In this document: positions 33,682 to 42,112 of the stretch, in pieces
How positions within the stretch are numbered: the stretch's first letter is position 1
Layout: every line of letters starts with the position of its first letter
NCBI RefSeq assembly: GCF_002917105.1
Contig: NZ_PQFZ01000028.1
Coordinates: forward strand, 1-62,799
DNA: 62,799 bases
Source: Allobosea psychrotolerans
Lineage (GTDB): Bacteria > Pseudomonadota > Alphaproteobacteria > Rhizobiales > Beijerinckiaceae
Direction: 5' to 3'
The notes under the pieces: model-generated
Told to the model about the DNA's origin: nothing
Database searches by the model: none
The model's input: only the letters and a program-made list of their open reading frames with translations
Translations under genes and position numbers: made by a program

Positions 33682-34374
33682 TTACAGGCCGAGAACCTTG
33701 CGCAGTTCGGCCTTCGCCACCGCATACTCGGCCTGGAAATCGGGCTGCTCCATGATCCTGGCGGCGATCACGGTGCCGGCGATGCGGCCGGCCTCGACAT
33801 CGGCGCGGAAATGGATGCCGCCGATGATCCGGTTCTCGCCATAGGCCCAGGCGCGGGCCATGATTTCGTTGCGCTTCTCCGGAACCATGTTCGAGAGGAC
33901 GACGCCCATCAGCGTGCCGACGGTGGTGTGGCCCGAGGGATAGGCGCCGGAGTTGGAGAGCTTTACCGCGGGCTTGACCAGCGGGCTGTACTGATGCGGG
34001 CGCGGGCGCTTCCAGCTGTCCTTGGCCGGGTCGACGACCTCGCCTTCGGTTGCGACGATGCGGTCGAAGAAGGCCGAGAAGGCCGGCAGCGCCTCGGTCT
34101 TGAAATTCGGTCCCATGACATTGGCGAAGCGCCAGACATTCTCGACGACATCGGCCTGGGCCTGCGCCTCCATCTCCGGCGTGCGCGTGACCTGGATGCT
34201 CAGCACCTCGGCGAGCTCCGCCCGGGTCTGGGCCGAATCATTGACGGGCGGCGGCTTGAGCAGGGTCAGGAGGTCGATGGTCTTGGCGGTAGCGAAGGGC
34301 TTTGCCTCACCGGCGTGAACCGGGGAGAGGGCGAGCACGGCCGTCGTCAGGGCGGCGAGGAAGAGGGAGCGCAT
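33682..34374 (-). CDS. PAP2-family / class A acid phosphatase-like protein
   Basis: A 230-residue secreted phosphatase with a signal peptide (SLFLAALTTAVLALSPVHAG). The PAP2 signature is in three parts: KDSWKRPRPHQY (K-x6-RP), GAYPSGHTT (PSGH) and ENRIIGGIHFRADVEAG (N/S-R-x5-H-x3-D, with Asn replacing the usual Ser). This is the PhoN/class A non-specific acid phosphatase plan, so it probably acts on phosphomonoesters in the periplasm. Confidence 0.88.
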   Translation of the reverse strand: MRSLFLAALTTAVLALSPVHAGEAKPFATAKTIDLLTLLKPPPVNDSAQTRAELAEVLSIQVTRTPEMEAQAQADVVENVWRFANVMGPNFKTEALPAFSAFFDRIVATEGEVVDPAKDSWKRPRPHQYSPLVKPAVKLSNSGAYPSGHTTVGTLMGVVLSNMVPEKRNEIMARAWAYGENRIIGGIHFRADVEAGRIAGTVIAARIMEQPDFQAEYAVAKAELRKVLGL

Positions 34375-34433
34375 GGCGGTTTTCCTGATGGGGAGAAACC
34401 GACGCGCCCACAACATGACAGGGCTATGAAGCC

Positions 34434-36188
34434 TCAATCGCCGATCGCGACGCCCTCGCGCCGGCCGTCGGCGCCGCCGACGAAGCCTTCCGGCGTCTTG
34501 ACGATCGCCTGGATGCCCGATGTCATCTCCAGCAGGCGGACCTCATGGCCCTTCGCCTCCAGCGCGGCCTTCCAGGGTTCGGCTTCGGTGCCCTTTTCCA
34601 ATTCGGTCGGGCCGTTGCGGCTGCCGAAATTGGCGAGGTCGACGGCATTCTGCGGATCCATCTTCCAGTCGAGCAGCGCGACCAGCGTCTTGGCAACGAA
34701 GTTGATGATCTGGCTGCCGCCGGGCGAGCCGACCACGGCATAGAGCCTGCCGAAGGCATCGAAGACCAGGGTCGGCGCCATCGAGGAGCGCGGGCGCTTG
34801 CCGGCTTCGACACGGTTGGCGACGGGCTTGCCGTCCTCTTCCGGCGCGAAGGAGAAATCGGTCAATTCGTTGTTGAGCAGGAAGCCGCCCTTGCTCATCA
34901 GGCGCGAGCCGAACCCGTCCTCGATCGTCGTGGTCATCGCGACGGCGTCGCCATTGGCGTCGATCACCGAGATATGGCTGGTGCCGTGCTCGACGCCGTC
35001 CGAGGGCGCGAGCAATTGGGCGCGCTTATGCGGCGGGTCGCCGGGCGTGGCGCGGCGCATGGATTTGTCGGGGCCGACGAGGCCCGCGCGCGAGCGGATA
35101 TAGTCGCGGTCGATCAATCCCGAGACCGGGACGCTGAGGAAGGCGGGGTCGGCGAGATAGAGCGCGCGATCGGCGAAGGCGAGGCGGCCGGCCTCGCTGA
35201 ACCAGTGCACCGCCTCGGGCCCGGGGCCCATGCGCGCCAGATCCCTGGTCTCGAGGATGCCGAGCATCTGCTGCACGGCGATGGCGCCGGAGCTCGGCGG
35301 GCCCATGCCGCAGATCCGGTAGACGCGGTAGAGCCCGCAGACGGCCTCGCGCTCCTCGATCTTGTAGGCGGCGAGGTCGGCGAGCGTGATGTCGCCTGGA
35401 TTGCTCTTGTGGCCGGAGACCTTGGCGACGATGTCCTCGGCGATCGGCCCGGCATAGAAGGCGGCCGAGCCGTTCTCGGCGATGGCGCGCAAGGTCGCGG
35501 CGAAGGCCGGGTTCTTCAAGATGGTGCCGACGGCCTTGGCCTTGCCGTCGGGCTCGTAGAAATAGGCGGCAGCGAGCGGGTCGGCGCTCAGGGCCTTCTC
35601 GCCTGCCAGGAGACCGTTGAGCCGCGGCGAAATCGCAAAGCCGTCCTCGGCGAGCTTGATTGCGGGCGCGACGACCTGCGGCCAGGGCAGCTTGCCCCAG
35701 CGCTGATGCGCGCCCTCGAGCAGCTTCAGCGTGCCGGGTACGCCGACCGAGCGGCCGCCGATGACGGCCTCCATGAATTTCATCGGCTTGCCGTCCGCGC
35801 CGATGAAGCGATTCGGTTTTGCCGCCGCCGGCGCGGTCTCGCGCCCGTCGAGCGTCGAGAGCTTTCGGCCGGCCTCGTCCCAATGCACCATGAAGGCGCC
35901 GCCGCCGATGCCCGAGCTCTGCGGCTCGACGAGGTTGAGCACGAGCTGGATCGCGATCGCCGCATCGACTGCACTGCCGCCGGCGCGCAGAATCTCGCGG
36001 CCGGCATCGGTGGCCAGCGGATTTGCGGCGGCGACCATGTAAAGCCGGGTGTGGCCGGAGGTCTTGGCGATGCGCCCCGTCGCGGCTTCGGGGGCCGGCG
36101 CGAGGCTCTGGGCGGTTGCCGAGGTCACGGCAACTGCGGAGAGAACGATCGCGAGAAGAGCGCTCCTCGATACTGACAGGGTCGTCAT
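34434..36188 (-). CDS. ggt: Gamma-glutamyltransferase
   Basis: A 584-residue periplasmic Ntn-hydrolase that cleaves gamma-glutamyl bonds such as those of glutathione. A signal peptide (LLAIVLSAVAVTSATAQ) precedes the large-subunit region (LVEPQSSGIGGGAFMVHWD). Autocleavage should occur before the Thr of HGTSHISVIDANGDAVAM, the new N-terminus of the small subunit. DGRETAP and VVGSPGGSQIINFVAKT are conserved. Start at 36188 chosen for the signal peptide; the frame is open further upstream into the lemA promoter region. Confidence 0.95.
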   Translation of the reverse strand: MTTLSVSRSALLAIVLSAVAVTSATAQSLAPAPEAATGRIAKTSGHTRLYMVAAANPLATDAGREILRAGGSAVDAAIAIQLVLNLVEPQSSGIGGGAFMVHWDEAGRKLSTLDGRETAPAAAKPNRFIGADGKPMKFMEAVIGGRSVGVPGTLKLLEGAHQRWGKLPWPQVVAPAIKLAEDGFAISPRLNGLLAGEKALSADPLAAAYFYEPDGKAKAVGTILKNPAFAATLRAIAENGSAAFYAGPIAEDIVAKVSGHKSNPGDITLADLAAYKIEEREAVCGLYRVYRICGMGPPSSGAIAVQQMLGILETRDLARMGPGPEAVHWFSEAGRLAFADRALYLADPAFLSVPVSGLIDRDYIRSRAGLVGPDKSMRRATPGDPPHKRAQLLAPSDGVEHGTSHISVIDANGDAVAMTTTIEDGFGSRLMSKGGFLLNNELTDFSFAPEEDGKPVANRVEAGKRPRSSMAPTLVFDAFGRLYAVVGSPGGSQIINFVAKTLVALLDWKMDPQNAVDLANFGSRNGPTELEKGTEAEPWKAALEAKGHEVRLLEMTSGIQAIVKTPEGFVGGADGRREGVAIGD

Positions 36189-36348
36189 CTCATCCTCCTC
36201 GCCGTTGTGCCGTAATGCCAGACTAGCGCCAGATCGCGCTGGCGCGCCATGGCCTCGGCGGCCTTGCTTCGCATCCGCCTTGGAGGCGGGGCCCGGGACG
36301 GCTAAGGTCGCGGTCCTGCCTGTCGATACGTCAGCAAAGGGGCCCGGC

Positions 36349-36957
36349 ATGTCGTTCCCAGTTTCCATCGCCTTTCGCCGCAGTTTGGCGGTGGCAGCGC
36401 TCGCTTTCCTCGGTTTCGCACTCGCGGGTTGCGGCTACAACAACGTCCCGACGCTGGAGGAAAAGGCCAAGGCGTCCTGGTCCGAGGTGCAGAATCAGTA
36501 TCAGCGCCGCGCCGATCTGATCCCGAATCTGGTCGAGACGGTGAAGGGCTATGCCGCGCAGGAGCGCGAGGTGCTGACGCAGGTCGTCGAGGCGCGCGCC
36601 AAGGCGAGCCAGGTCAAGGTCGACGCCTCCACCATCACCGATCCCGCGAAGTTCAAGGAATATCAGGACGCGCAGAACCAGCTCACCGGCGCGCTCGGCC
36701 GGTTGCTGGTCACGGTGGAGCGCTATCCCGACCTCAAATCGAACCAGAACTTCCTCGCCTTGCAGTCGCAGCTCGAAGGCACCGAGAACCGGGTCACGGT
36801 GGCGCGGCGCGACTACATCCAGGCGGTGCAGGCCTTCAACACCGAGATCCGCACGTTTCCGGGCGTGATCTGGGCAAAGCTGTTCTGGGGCTCCAAGCCG
36901 ATGGAGACCTTTGCCGCGACGGCCGGGTCGGAGCGGCCACCGACGGTGAAGTTCTGA
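36349..36957 (+). CDS. LemA family lipoprotein
   Basis: A 202-residue LemA protein. The N-terminus is a lipoprotein signal with lipobox FALAGC, then the all-helical LemA fold with WSEVQNQYQRRADLIPNLVETVKGYAAQE and ENRVTVARRDYIQAVQAFNTEIRTFPG. LemA proteins are of unknown molecular role and usually neighbour TPM-domain proteins, as here. Start at 36349 follows GGGGCCC and gives the proper signal. Confidence 0.93.
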   Translation: MSFPVSIAFRRSLAVAALAFLGFALAGCGYNNVPTLEEKAKASWSEVQNQYQRRADLIPNLVETVKGYAAQEREVLTQVVEARAKASQVKVDASTITDPAKFKEYQDAQNQLTGALGRLLVTVERYPDLKSNQNFLALQSQLEGTENRVTVARRDYIQAVQAFNTEIRTFPGVIWAKLFWGSKPMETFAATAGSERPPTVKF

Positions 36958-36982
36958 GGCCGCGGCGGTCGCGAGGCGCGTG

Positions 36983-37789
36983 ATGGCGCGCAGCCGCCTT
37001 TGGTCGCTGATCCTGCTCGCTGCGCTCGTGTTTGCGGGCGCGGGCGCTTGGGCGGCGGACCCCTCCTATCCCGCCCTCACCGGCCGTATCGTCGATGGCG
37101 CCAAGCTCATCGCGCCCGAGGCGCGCCAGCGCATCGAGGCGAAGATCAAGGCGCATGAGGACAAGGCCGGCGACCAGCTCGTGGTCGCAACCGTGCCCTC
37201 GCTGCAGGGCATCGGCATCGAGGACTTCGCCAATGGCCTGTTCCGGTTCTGGAAGCTCGGCGAGAAGCCGCGCAACAACGGCGTGCTGTTCATCGTCGCG
37301 CCGAATGAGCGCAAGGTCCGCATCGAGGTCGGCTACGGGCTGGAAGGAGCGCTGACCGATGCGCTCTCCAAGGTCATCATCACCACAGCCGTGGCGCCGA
37401 AGTTCAAGACCGACGATTTCACCGGCGGCATCGAGGGCGGCGTCGACGCGATCCTGACGATCCTCTCCGGCGACGCCGAGGAATGGCAGCGCCGCGCCCT
37501 GGTGCGGAACGACGAGAGTTCGCCGGCCGAGACGCTGGCCGTCATCCTGGTAATGGTGTTCATTTTCATCCTGGTGGTCTCCTTCATGCGCGGCCTGAGC
37601 CAGGCCGGCGGGGCCTCGCGACATCGCCTGCGCGACGGGCGCTGGATCACGCTGCCGCAGAATTCGAGCTGGGGTTCGGGTTCCGGTTCGAGCTGGGGAG
37701 GTGGCGGCGGCTGGAGTTCCGGCGACGGGGGCGGCTTCTCCGGGGGAGGCGGCTCGTCGGGCGGCGGCGGCGCTTCGGGGGATTGGTGA
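36983..37789 (+). CDS. TPM domain-containing protein (YgcG-type)
   Basis: A ~268-residue exported protein. A signal peptide (LWSLILLAALVFAGAGAWAAD) is followed by the TPM domain (LTGRIVDGAKLIAPEARQRIEAKIKAHEDKAGDQLVVATVPSLQG; NGVLFIVAPNERKVRIEVGYGLEGAL), a single membrane helix (LAVILVMVFIFILVVSFM) and a long Gly/Ser tail ending in Trp. This is the LemA-associated YgcG/Psb32 type. GTG at 36980 is an alternative start. The stop overlaps the next start. Confidence 0.92.
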   Translation: MARSRLWSLILLAALVFAGAGAWAADPSYPALTGRIVDGAKLIAPEARQRIEAKIKAHEDKAGDQLVVATVPSLQGIGIEDFANGLFRFWKLGEKPRNNGVLFIVAPNERKVRIEVGYGLEGALTDALSKVIITTAVAPKFKTDDFTGGIEGGVDAILTILSGDAEEWQRRALVRNDESSPAETLAVILVMVFIFILVVSFMRGLSQAGGASRHRLRDGRWITLPQNSSWGSGSGSSWGGGGGWSSGDGGGFSGGGGSSGGGGASGDW

Positions 37790-38394
37790 TGGATTCAGAC
37801 GACAGGGATGCGATCGCGGCGGCCGTCGCCCAGGCCGAGCGCCTGACCAGCGGCGAGATCGTGGTGGTGATCGACCGCGCCGCGAGCAGTTATCGTTCGG
37901 TGCCGATGGTGCTGGCCTTGGTGCTCTCGCTGTTCGTGCCTTGGCCGCTGCTGGCGCTGACGATGACGAGCGCGCCGCGCATCTTCCTGATCCAGTTGAT
38001 CTGCGCGGCCCTGCTGATGGCCGCGCTGCTCTGGTATGGGCGCGGCGGCCGCTTCGTGCCCGGCTTCGTCAAGCGCGGCCGCGCACATGACGTGGCGCTG
38101 CGCGAGTTCACCGCGCGCGGGCTGACGCAGACGCGCGGGCGCACCGGCGTGTTGCTCTATGTCGCCCTGCAGGAGCGCTATGCCGAGATCGTCACGGATA
38201 CCGGCATCGACGGCAAGGTCGACCCGGAGACATGGCGGGACATCGTCGCGGCCCTGCTCGACGCTGCCCGGCAGGAGCGTTTGCGCGAGGGGCTGATCGA
38301 CGCGGTCGGGGCGCTCGGACGTGTCCTGGCGCAGCACGCACCGCCGGCCGTCGATGATGCCGACGAACTGCCGAACAAGGTGATCCTGCTCTGA
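37789..38394 (+). CDS. Second TPM domain-containing protein
   Basis: A 201-residue membrane protein with two helices near the middle of the N-terminal half (MVLALVLSLFVPWPLLALT and IFLIQLICAALLMAALLWYG) and a TPM-like domain (AERLTSGEIVVVIDRAA; RTGVLLYVALQERYAEIVTDTGIDGKVDPETW). No signal peptide. It starts within the stop codon of the preceding TPM gene (TGATG), so the lemA-TPM-TPM genes form one unit. Confidence 0.9.
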   Translation: MDSDDRDAIAAAVAQAERLTSGEIVVVIDRAASSYRSVPMVLALVLSLFVPWPLLALTMTSAPRIFLIQLICAALLMAALLWYGRGGRFVPGFVKRGRAHDVALREFTARGLTQTRGRTGVLLYVALQERYAEIVTDTGIDGKVDPETWRDIVAALLDAARQERLREGLIDAVGALGRVLAQHAPPAVDDADELPNKVILL

Positions 38395-38401
38395 GGCGCG
38401 C

Positions 38402-39160
38402 TCAGCGCGCGCTGCGGGCCGCGCCCAGCACCGCGGCGGGCATCATGCCGTATTTGCCGAGCGTTTCGGCTTGCACGACGACGACATAGCTGTCGGAATC
38501 GGCGGCGCGCGTCGTCGTGAGGGGAGCCGTCAGGGTCGTCTCGCCGCCATCCCATTCGCCGACGCGCACCATGCCACGCACGACATTGGCGTAGGTGATG
38601 GTGCGGCCTTCATTCTCGCCGCGCGTGATCGGAACGGTGACCAGCTTCGCGACCGGAAGAATCCAGACGCCGGCGGGCTTGCCGCTGGGGCTGCCGGAGG
38701 CTGCGATCTTGATCCGCAGCGTCGTGCCGTCCTCCTGCAGCGAAAGCTTTGCCGGCAGGGCACCGGGCACCTGCTCGCGCAGCGCACGCTCGATCTCGGT
38801 CTTGTCGGAGCCGACGATGTGGGAGGCGCCGTTGATCACGGCCTGGGGCGTGTAGACCTGGCCGTCGCCGCGGGCCTTGGCATAGAATTTCTGGCGCTTG
38901 GTGAAGACGTCCTGGCCGAGCGTGTCCTTCCAGCCGAGATAATCCCAATAGGTCACCGGCAGCGTCAGCGCGATGACGGCCGGGTCCCTGGCAATCTCGC
39001 GCAGAAGTGCGTCCGCGGGCGGGCATGACGAGCAGCCCTGGCTGGTGAAGAGCTCGACGACCGCCTTCGGCCGCACTGCGGGAGCCTGCGCATGCGCCGC
39101 CGCGACGCCCAGGAGGAGCGCGGCGAGGGATACAGGAAGGAGGCGGGCGCGAAGGGTCAT
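38402..39160 (-). CDS. DUF1223 thioredoxin-fold secreted protein
   Basis: A 252-residue exported protein with a signal peptide (VSLAALLLGVAAAHAQ). The domain begins VVELFTSQGCSSCPPADALL, a CxxC motif in thioredoxin-like context, with TYWDYLGWKDTLG and RQKFYAKARGDGQVYTPQAVING, all typical of DUF1223. Probably a periplasmic thiol-redox protein; function not established. Confidence 0.92.
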   Translation of the reverse strand: MTLRARLLPVSLAALLLGVAAAHAQAPAVRPKAVVELFTSQGCSSCPPADALLREIARDPAVIALTLPVTYWDYLGWKDTLGQDVFTKRQKFYAKARGDGQVYTPQAVINGASHIVGSDKTEIERALREQVPGALPAKLSLQEDGTTLRIKIAASGSPSGKPAGVWILPVAKLVTVPITRGENEGRTITYANVVRGMVRVGEWDGGETTLTAPLTTTRAADSDSYVVVVQAETLGKYGMMPAAVLGAARSAR

Positions 39161-39227
39161 GGCTGAACTCGGCGACCATCATAGCTGTGAGGTATTACCA
39201 AAGCGCCCAACAGCCCTCACTTGGAAA

Positions 39228-40235
39228 TCACGTTGCCTTGAAGACCGGTTGAATCGCCATGGCGGGCATGTCGCCGCCCTTCGCCGCGGCGATCAGATTA
39301 GGCCGCCAGCGCCGATGCATCCAGAGCCACTGCTCGGGATGCTCGCGCACCCACCCCTCCACGACGGCAGTCATCATCGCCATCGCGCCTTGAACGTCGA
39401 TTTCGCCGTTGGCATCGCGCGGCAGGTCGAGCGGCGGCGTCAACTCCAGCCGGAAACGATGATAGGGCAATCGGATGACGCGCACGCCATGGACCGGACA
39501 TTCGAAGCGCCGGGCGAATTTGCCGAGAATCGGGTTGGTCAGCGCCGGCCGGCCCATGAAAGGCACCACCACGCCGCGGGTGAAATGCTGGTCGATCAGC
39601 ATGCCGAGATGGCCGCCCTTCTCCAGCACGCCCTGCATGGCGAAGGCTGCGCCCTGCCTGGCGGCCGCGAGCCCGCCCATCGCGCCGGAACGGATCTCAT
39701 GCACGATCGCGGCGATGGCCGGGTCGTTGGGCGCGCGGAACACGGCGGTGGTGTCGAGCTTGTAGGCGGCGGCGCAGATCGCCGGCAGCTCCCAATTGGC
39801 GAGATGGGAGGAGAAGATCAGGCCCGGCTTGCCATCGTCCTTGAGCGCGATGAAGTGCTCGATGCCGTCGACCTCGACGCGCGAGGGGGCGTCGCGGTTG
39901 TCGTCGTCATAGTCGAACAGGGTGTTCAGATGGGCGTATTCGGCGGCGGTGCGGCCGAGATTCTCCCAGGCGCCGCGTGCGATCCGCCGAACCTCGTCCT
40001 CCGCCATGCCGGGGAAAGCCGCGCGGATGTTCGCGAGCGCGACGCGGTTGACCGGGATCACGGGGCTGACGCTGCGCAGCAGCCAGCCGCCGAGATCGCT
40101 CGCGCGCTCGGGCCCGAGCCAACGCAGGAAGCCAAACAGCGCCCGGATCAGGCCGATCATCACCGCGGCGCCGGCACGCGCGGCGAGAGCTTTCAGTCGT
40201 CTCAAGGTCAGCCCGGTCCCATCTCGCCCGTGCAT
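39228..40235 (-). CDS. lpxXL: Lipid A very-long-chain acyltransferase (LpxXL-type, HtrB/LpxL superfamily)
   Basis: A ~335-residue membrane-bound acyltransferase. The HX4(D/E) catalytic motif is SSHLANWELP, followed by YRAPN-like VFRAPNDPAIAAIV and LIDQHFTRGVVVPFMGRPA, as in the lauroyl-transferase superfamily. Its place at the end of the acpXL cluster makes transfer of the C28-type hydroxy acid from AcpXL to lipid A the likely job. An N-terminal helix (AGAAVMIGLIRALFGFL) anchors it. Start at 40235 is preferred to an in-frame ATG 18 codons upstream. Confidence 0.9.
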   Translation of the reverse strand: MHGRDGTGLTLRRLKALAARAGAAVMIGLIRALFGFLRWLGPERASDLGGWLLRSVSPVIPVNRVALANIRAAFPGMAEDEVRRIARGAWENLGRTAAEYAHLNTLFDYDDDNRDAPSRVEVDGIEHFIALKDDGKPGLIFSSHLANWELPAICAAAYKLDTTAVFRAPNDPAIAAIVHEIRSGAMGGLAAARQGAAFAMQGVLEKGGHLGMLIDQHFTRGVVVPFMGRPALTNPILGKFARRFECPVHGVRVIRLPYHRFRLELTPPLDLPRDANGEIDVQGAMAMMTAVVEGWVREHPEQWLWMHRRWRPNLIAAAKGGDMPAMAIQPVFKAT

Positions 40236-40313
40236 TGAGCTTATCGGGCAGGAACCGGGGACTTGCGGCAGGAAGGCCGCTTGCGTCAAGCCTTCCGGGC
40301 GCGGACGGCCGCG

Positions 40314-41336
40314 TCAGAAGGCGACGATGACCTTGCCGAAGACCTGCCGGCCTTCGAGCCGGGCCAGGCCTTTTTCGAAATCGGCGAGCGGAAACACCGA
40401 ATCGATCACGGGCTTCATGCCGCCGGCCATCTTTTCCAGCGATTGTGCGATGTTTTCGATGCGGCAGCCGAAGGAACCGGTGATGCGGTATTGCTGCTGA
40501 AAGAGCTGCATCAGATTCATCGTGGTCGAGGCGCCCGACGTCGCGCCGCACGTGACGAGCCGGCCGCCGCGCTTGAGGCAGAGCAGCGAGCCGTTCCAGG
40601 TGTCGGCGCCGACATGCTCGAAGACAACGTCGACGCCCTTGCGCTTGGTGAGCCGGCGAACCTCGCCCTCGAAGCGCTCGGTCTTGTAGTTGATGACGAA
40701 ATCGGCCCCAAGCGCCTTGGCCTTGCGGCCCTTCTCGTCGTCGCCGACGGTCGTATAGACCGTGCAGCCGATCGCCTTGGCCATCAGGATGGCGGCCGTG
40801 CCGATGCCCGAGCCGCCGGCATGGACCAGGATGGACTCGCCGGGTTCGAGCTTGGCGTTGTCGAACAGCATGTGCTGGACCGTGCCGAAGCCGATCGGCG
40901 CGCAGGCCGCGTCCTCGAAGGAGACGCCTTCAGGCGCCTTGATCACCAGGCGCGCCGACTTGTTCAGCAGTTCACGCGCGAAGCCGTCGATATGGAAGCC
41001 CATGATGCCGGCGACGTTCTCGCAGAGATTGTCGCGGCCCTCCCGGCAGGCCTTGCAGTGGCCGCAGGTCTCGGCGCCATAGGCGGTGACGGTGTCGCCG
41101 ACCTTGAGATTGGTGACGCCCTCGCCGACGCAGACGATCTCGCCCGCGGCCTCGACGCCCGCGGCCTGGGGCATCTTGCGCTTGGCGAAGGCCATGCCGC
41201 GAAAGCCCCAGACGTCGAGATAGTTCAGCGCCACCGCGCGGATGCGGATCTGCACCTCGCCGGCGGCGGGCGGCGGCGGCGGCTCGATCTCCTCGAGACG
41301 GAGGTCACGGTCGCCATGAAGCTGAAGGGAGCGCAT
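40314..41336 (-). CDS. Zinc-binding dehydrogenase of the VLCFA operon
   Basis: A 340-residue MDR-family dehydrogenase. The structural zinc loop ETCGHCKACREGRDNLCEN has four cysteines; the NADPH fold is VHAGGSGIGTAAILMAKA. In rhizobial acpXL clusters a dehydrogenase of this type (called adh2XL) stands just before lpxXL, and it may act as an enoyl or keto reductase in chain elongation or in making the omega-1 function. Exact reaction is unproven. Confidence 0.88.
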   Translation of the reverse strand: MRSLQLHGDRDLRLEEIEPPPPPAAGEVQIRIRAVALNYLDVWGFRGMAFAKRKMPQAAGVEAAGEIVCVGEGVTNLKVGDTVTAYGAETCGHCKACREGRDNLCENVAGIMGFHIDGFARELLNKSARLVIKAPEGVSFEDAACAPIGFGTVQHMLFDNAKLEPGESILVHAGGSGIGTAAILMAKAIGCTVYTTVGDDEKGRKAKALGADFVINYKTERFEGEVRRLTKRKGVDVVFEHVGADTWNGSLLCLKRGGRLVTCGATSGASTTMNLMQLFQQQYRITGSFGCRIENIAQSLEKMAGGMKPVIDSVFPLADFEKGLARLEGRQVFGKVIVAF

Positions 41337-41365
41337 GTCTTACAAAGCCTTCTTGCGGTCGGCGA

Positions 41366-42112
41366 TCAGCGATGCACGCCGAGCTGTGCCGTCACCCCGC
41401 CGTCGATCGGCAGCACGGTGCCGGTGATGTAGGCCGCCGGCTCGCTCATCAGGAAGGCGGCGAGCCCCGCGACCTCCTCGGGCTTGGCGAAGCGGCCGGC
41501 CGGGATCTGGGCCTGCATCTTGTCGCGATAAGCTGCATAGGGCGCCATCATGTCGGTGTCGACGAAGCCCGGCGCGATCACGTTGACGGTGACGCCGCGC
41601 TTGCCGGTCTCGACCGCGAGCGTCTTGGCATAAGAGATCAGCGCGCCCTTGGAGGCGGCATAGGCGGCATTGCCCGGATTGCCGCGCAAGGCTGCAACGG
41701 AGCCGATCGCGACGATGCGCCCGGCGCGGGCGCGGATCATGTTGCGCATCAGGCTCTTGGCGAGGCGCGTGAAGGCCCAGAAATTGACCTGCATCGCCGC
41801 TTCGGCCTTGTCCTGCGTCATCATCGCCGCGAGCGAATCATAGGGCTGGCCGGCATTGTGGATGAAGCCGAAATAGCTTTCCGCCTCACGCCCCTCGCAG
41901 AAGGCGTCGAGCGCGGCCTTGTCGGAGAGGTCGAGCGGGAGGGCGGCGAGCAGGCGATCGGGGTGGGCCGCATTGATCTCCGCGACGAGCGCCTGCGCCT
42001 GCTCGGGCGATGAGCGATAGGTGAAATCGACATCATGGCCGGCCGCGGCCAGCGCACGGACGATCGCGGCGCCGACACCTTTGGCGCCGCCTGTGACGAG
42101 GATGCGGGTCAT
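41366..42112 (-). CDS. fabG: 3-oxoacyl-ACP reductase-like SDR of the VLCFA operon
   Basis: A 248-residue short-chain reductase. It has TGGAKGVGAAIVRALAAAG (NADPH binding), NAGQPYDS, Ser in IGSVAALRGNPG, YAASKGALISYAKTLA (Tyr, Lys) and PGFVDTDM. FabG-like; expected to reduce the 3-oxo group after each elongation round on AcpXL. It overlaps the catalytic KS gene by 4 bases. The symbol is a family label, since the housekeeping fabG is likely elsewhere. Confidence 0.9.
   Translation of the reverse strand: MTRILVTGGAKGVGAAIVRALAAAGHDVDFTYRSSPEQAQALVAEINAAHPDRLLAALPLDLSDKAALDAFCEGREAESYFGFIHNAGQPYDSLAAMMTQDKAEAAMQVNFWAFTRLAKSLMRNMIRARAGRIVAIGSVAALRGNPGNAAYAASKGALISYAKTLAVETGKRGVTVNVIAPGFVDTDMMAPYAAYRDKMQAQIPAGRFAKPEEVAGLAAFLMSEPAAYITGTVLPIDGGVTAQLGVHR

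Noticed and set aside
34545..36176. A 543-codon plus-strand frame over ggt
   Set aside because: Antisense to gamma-glutamyltransferase, which has all catalytic motifs.
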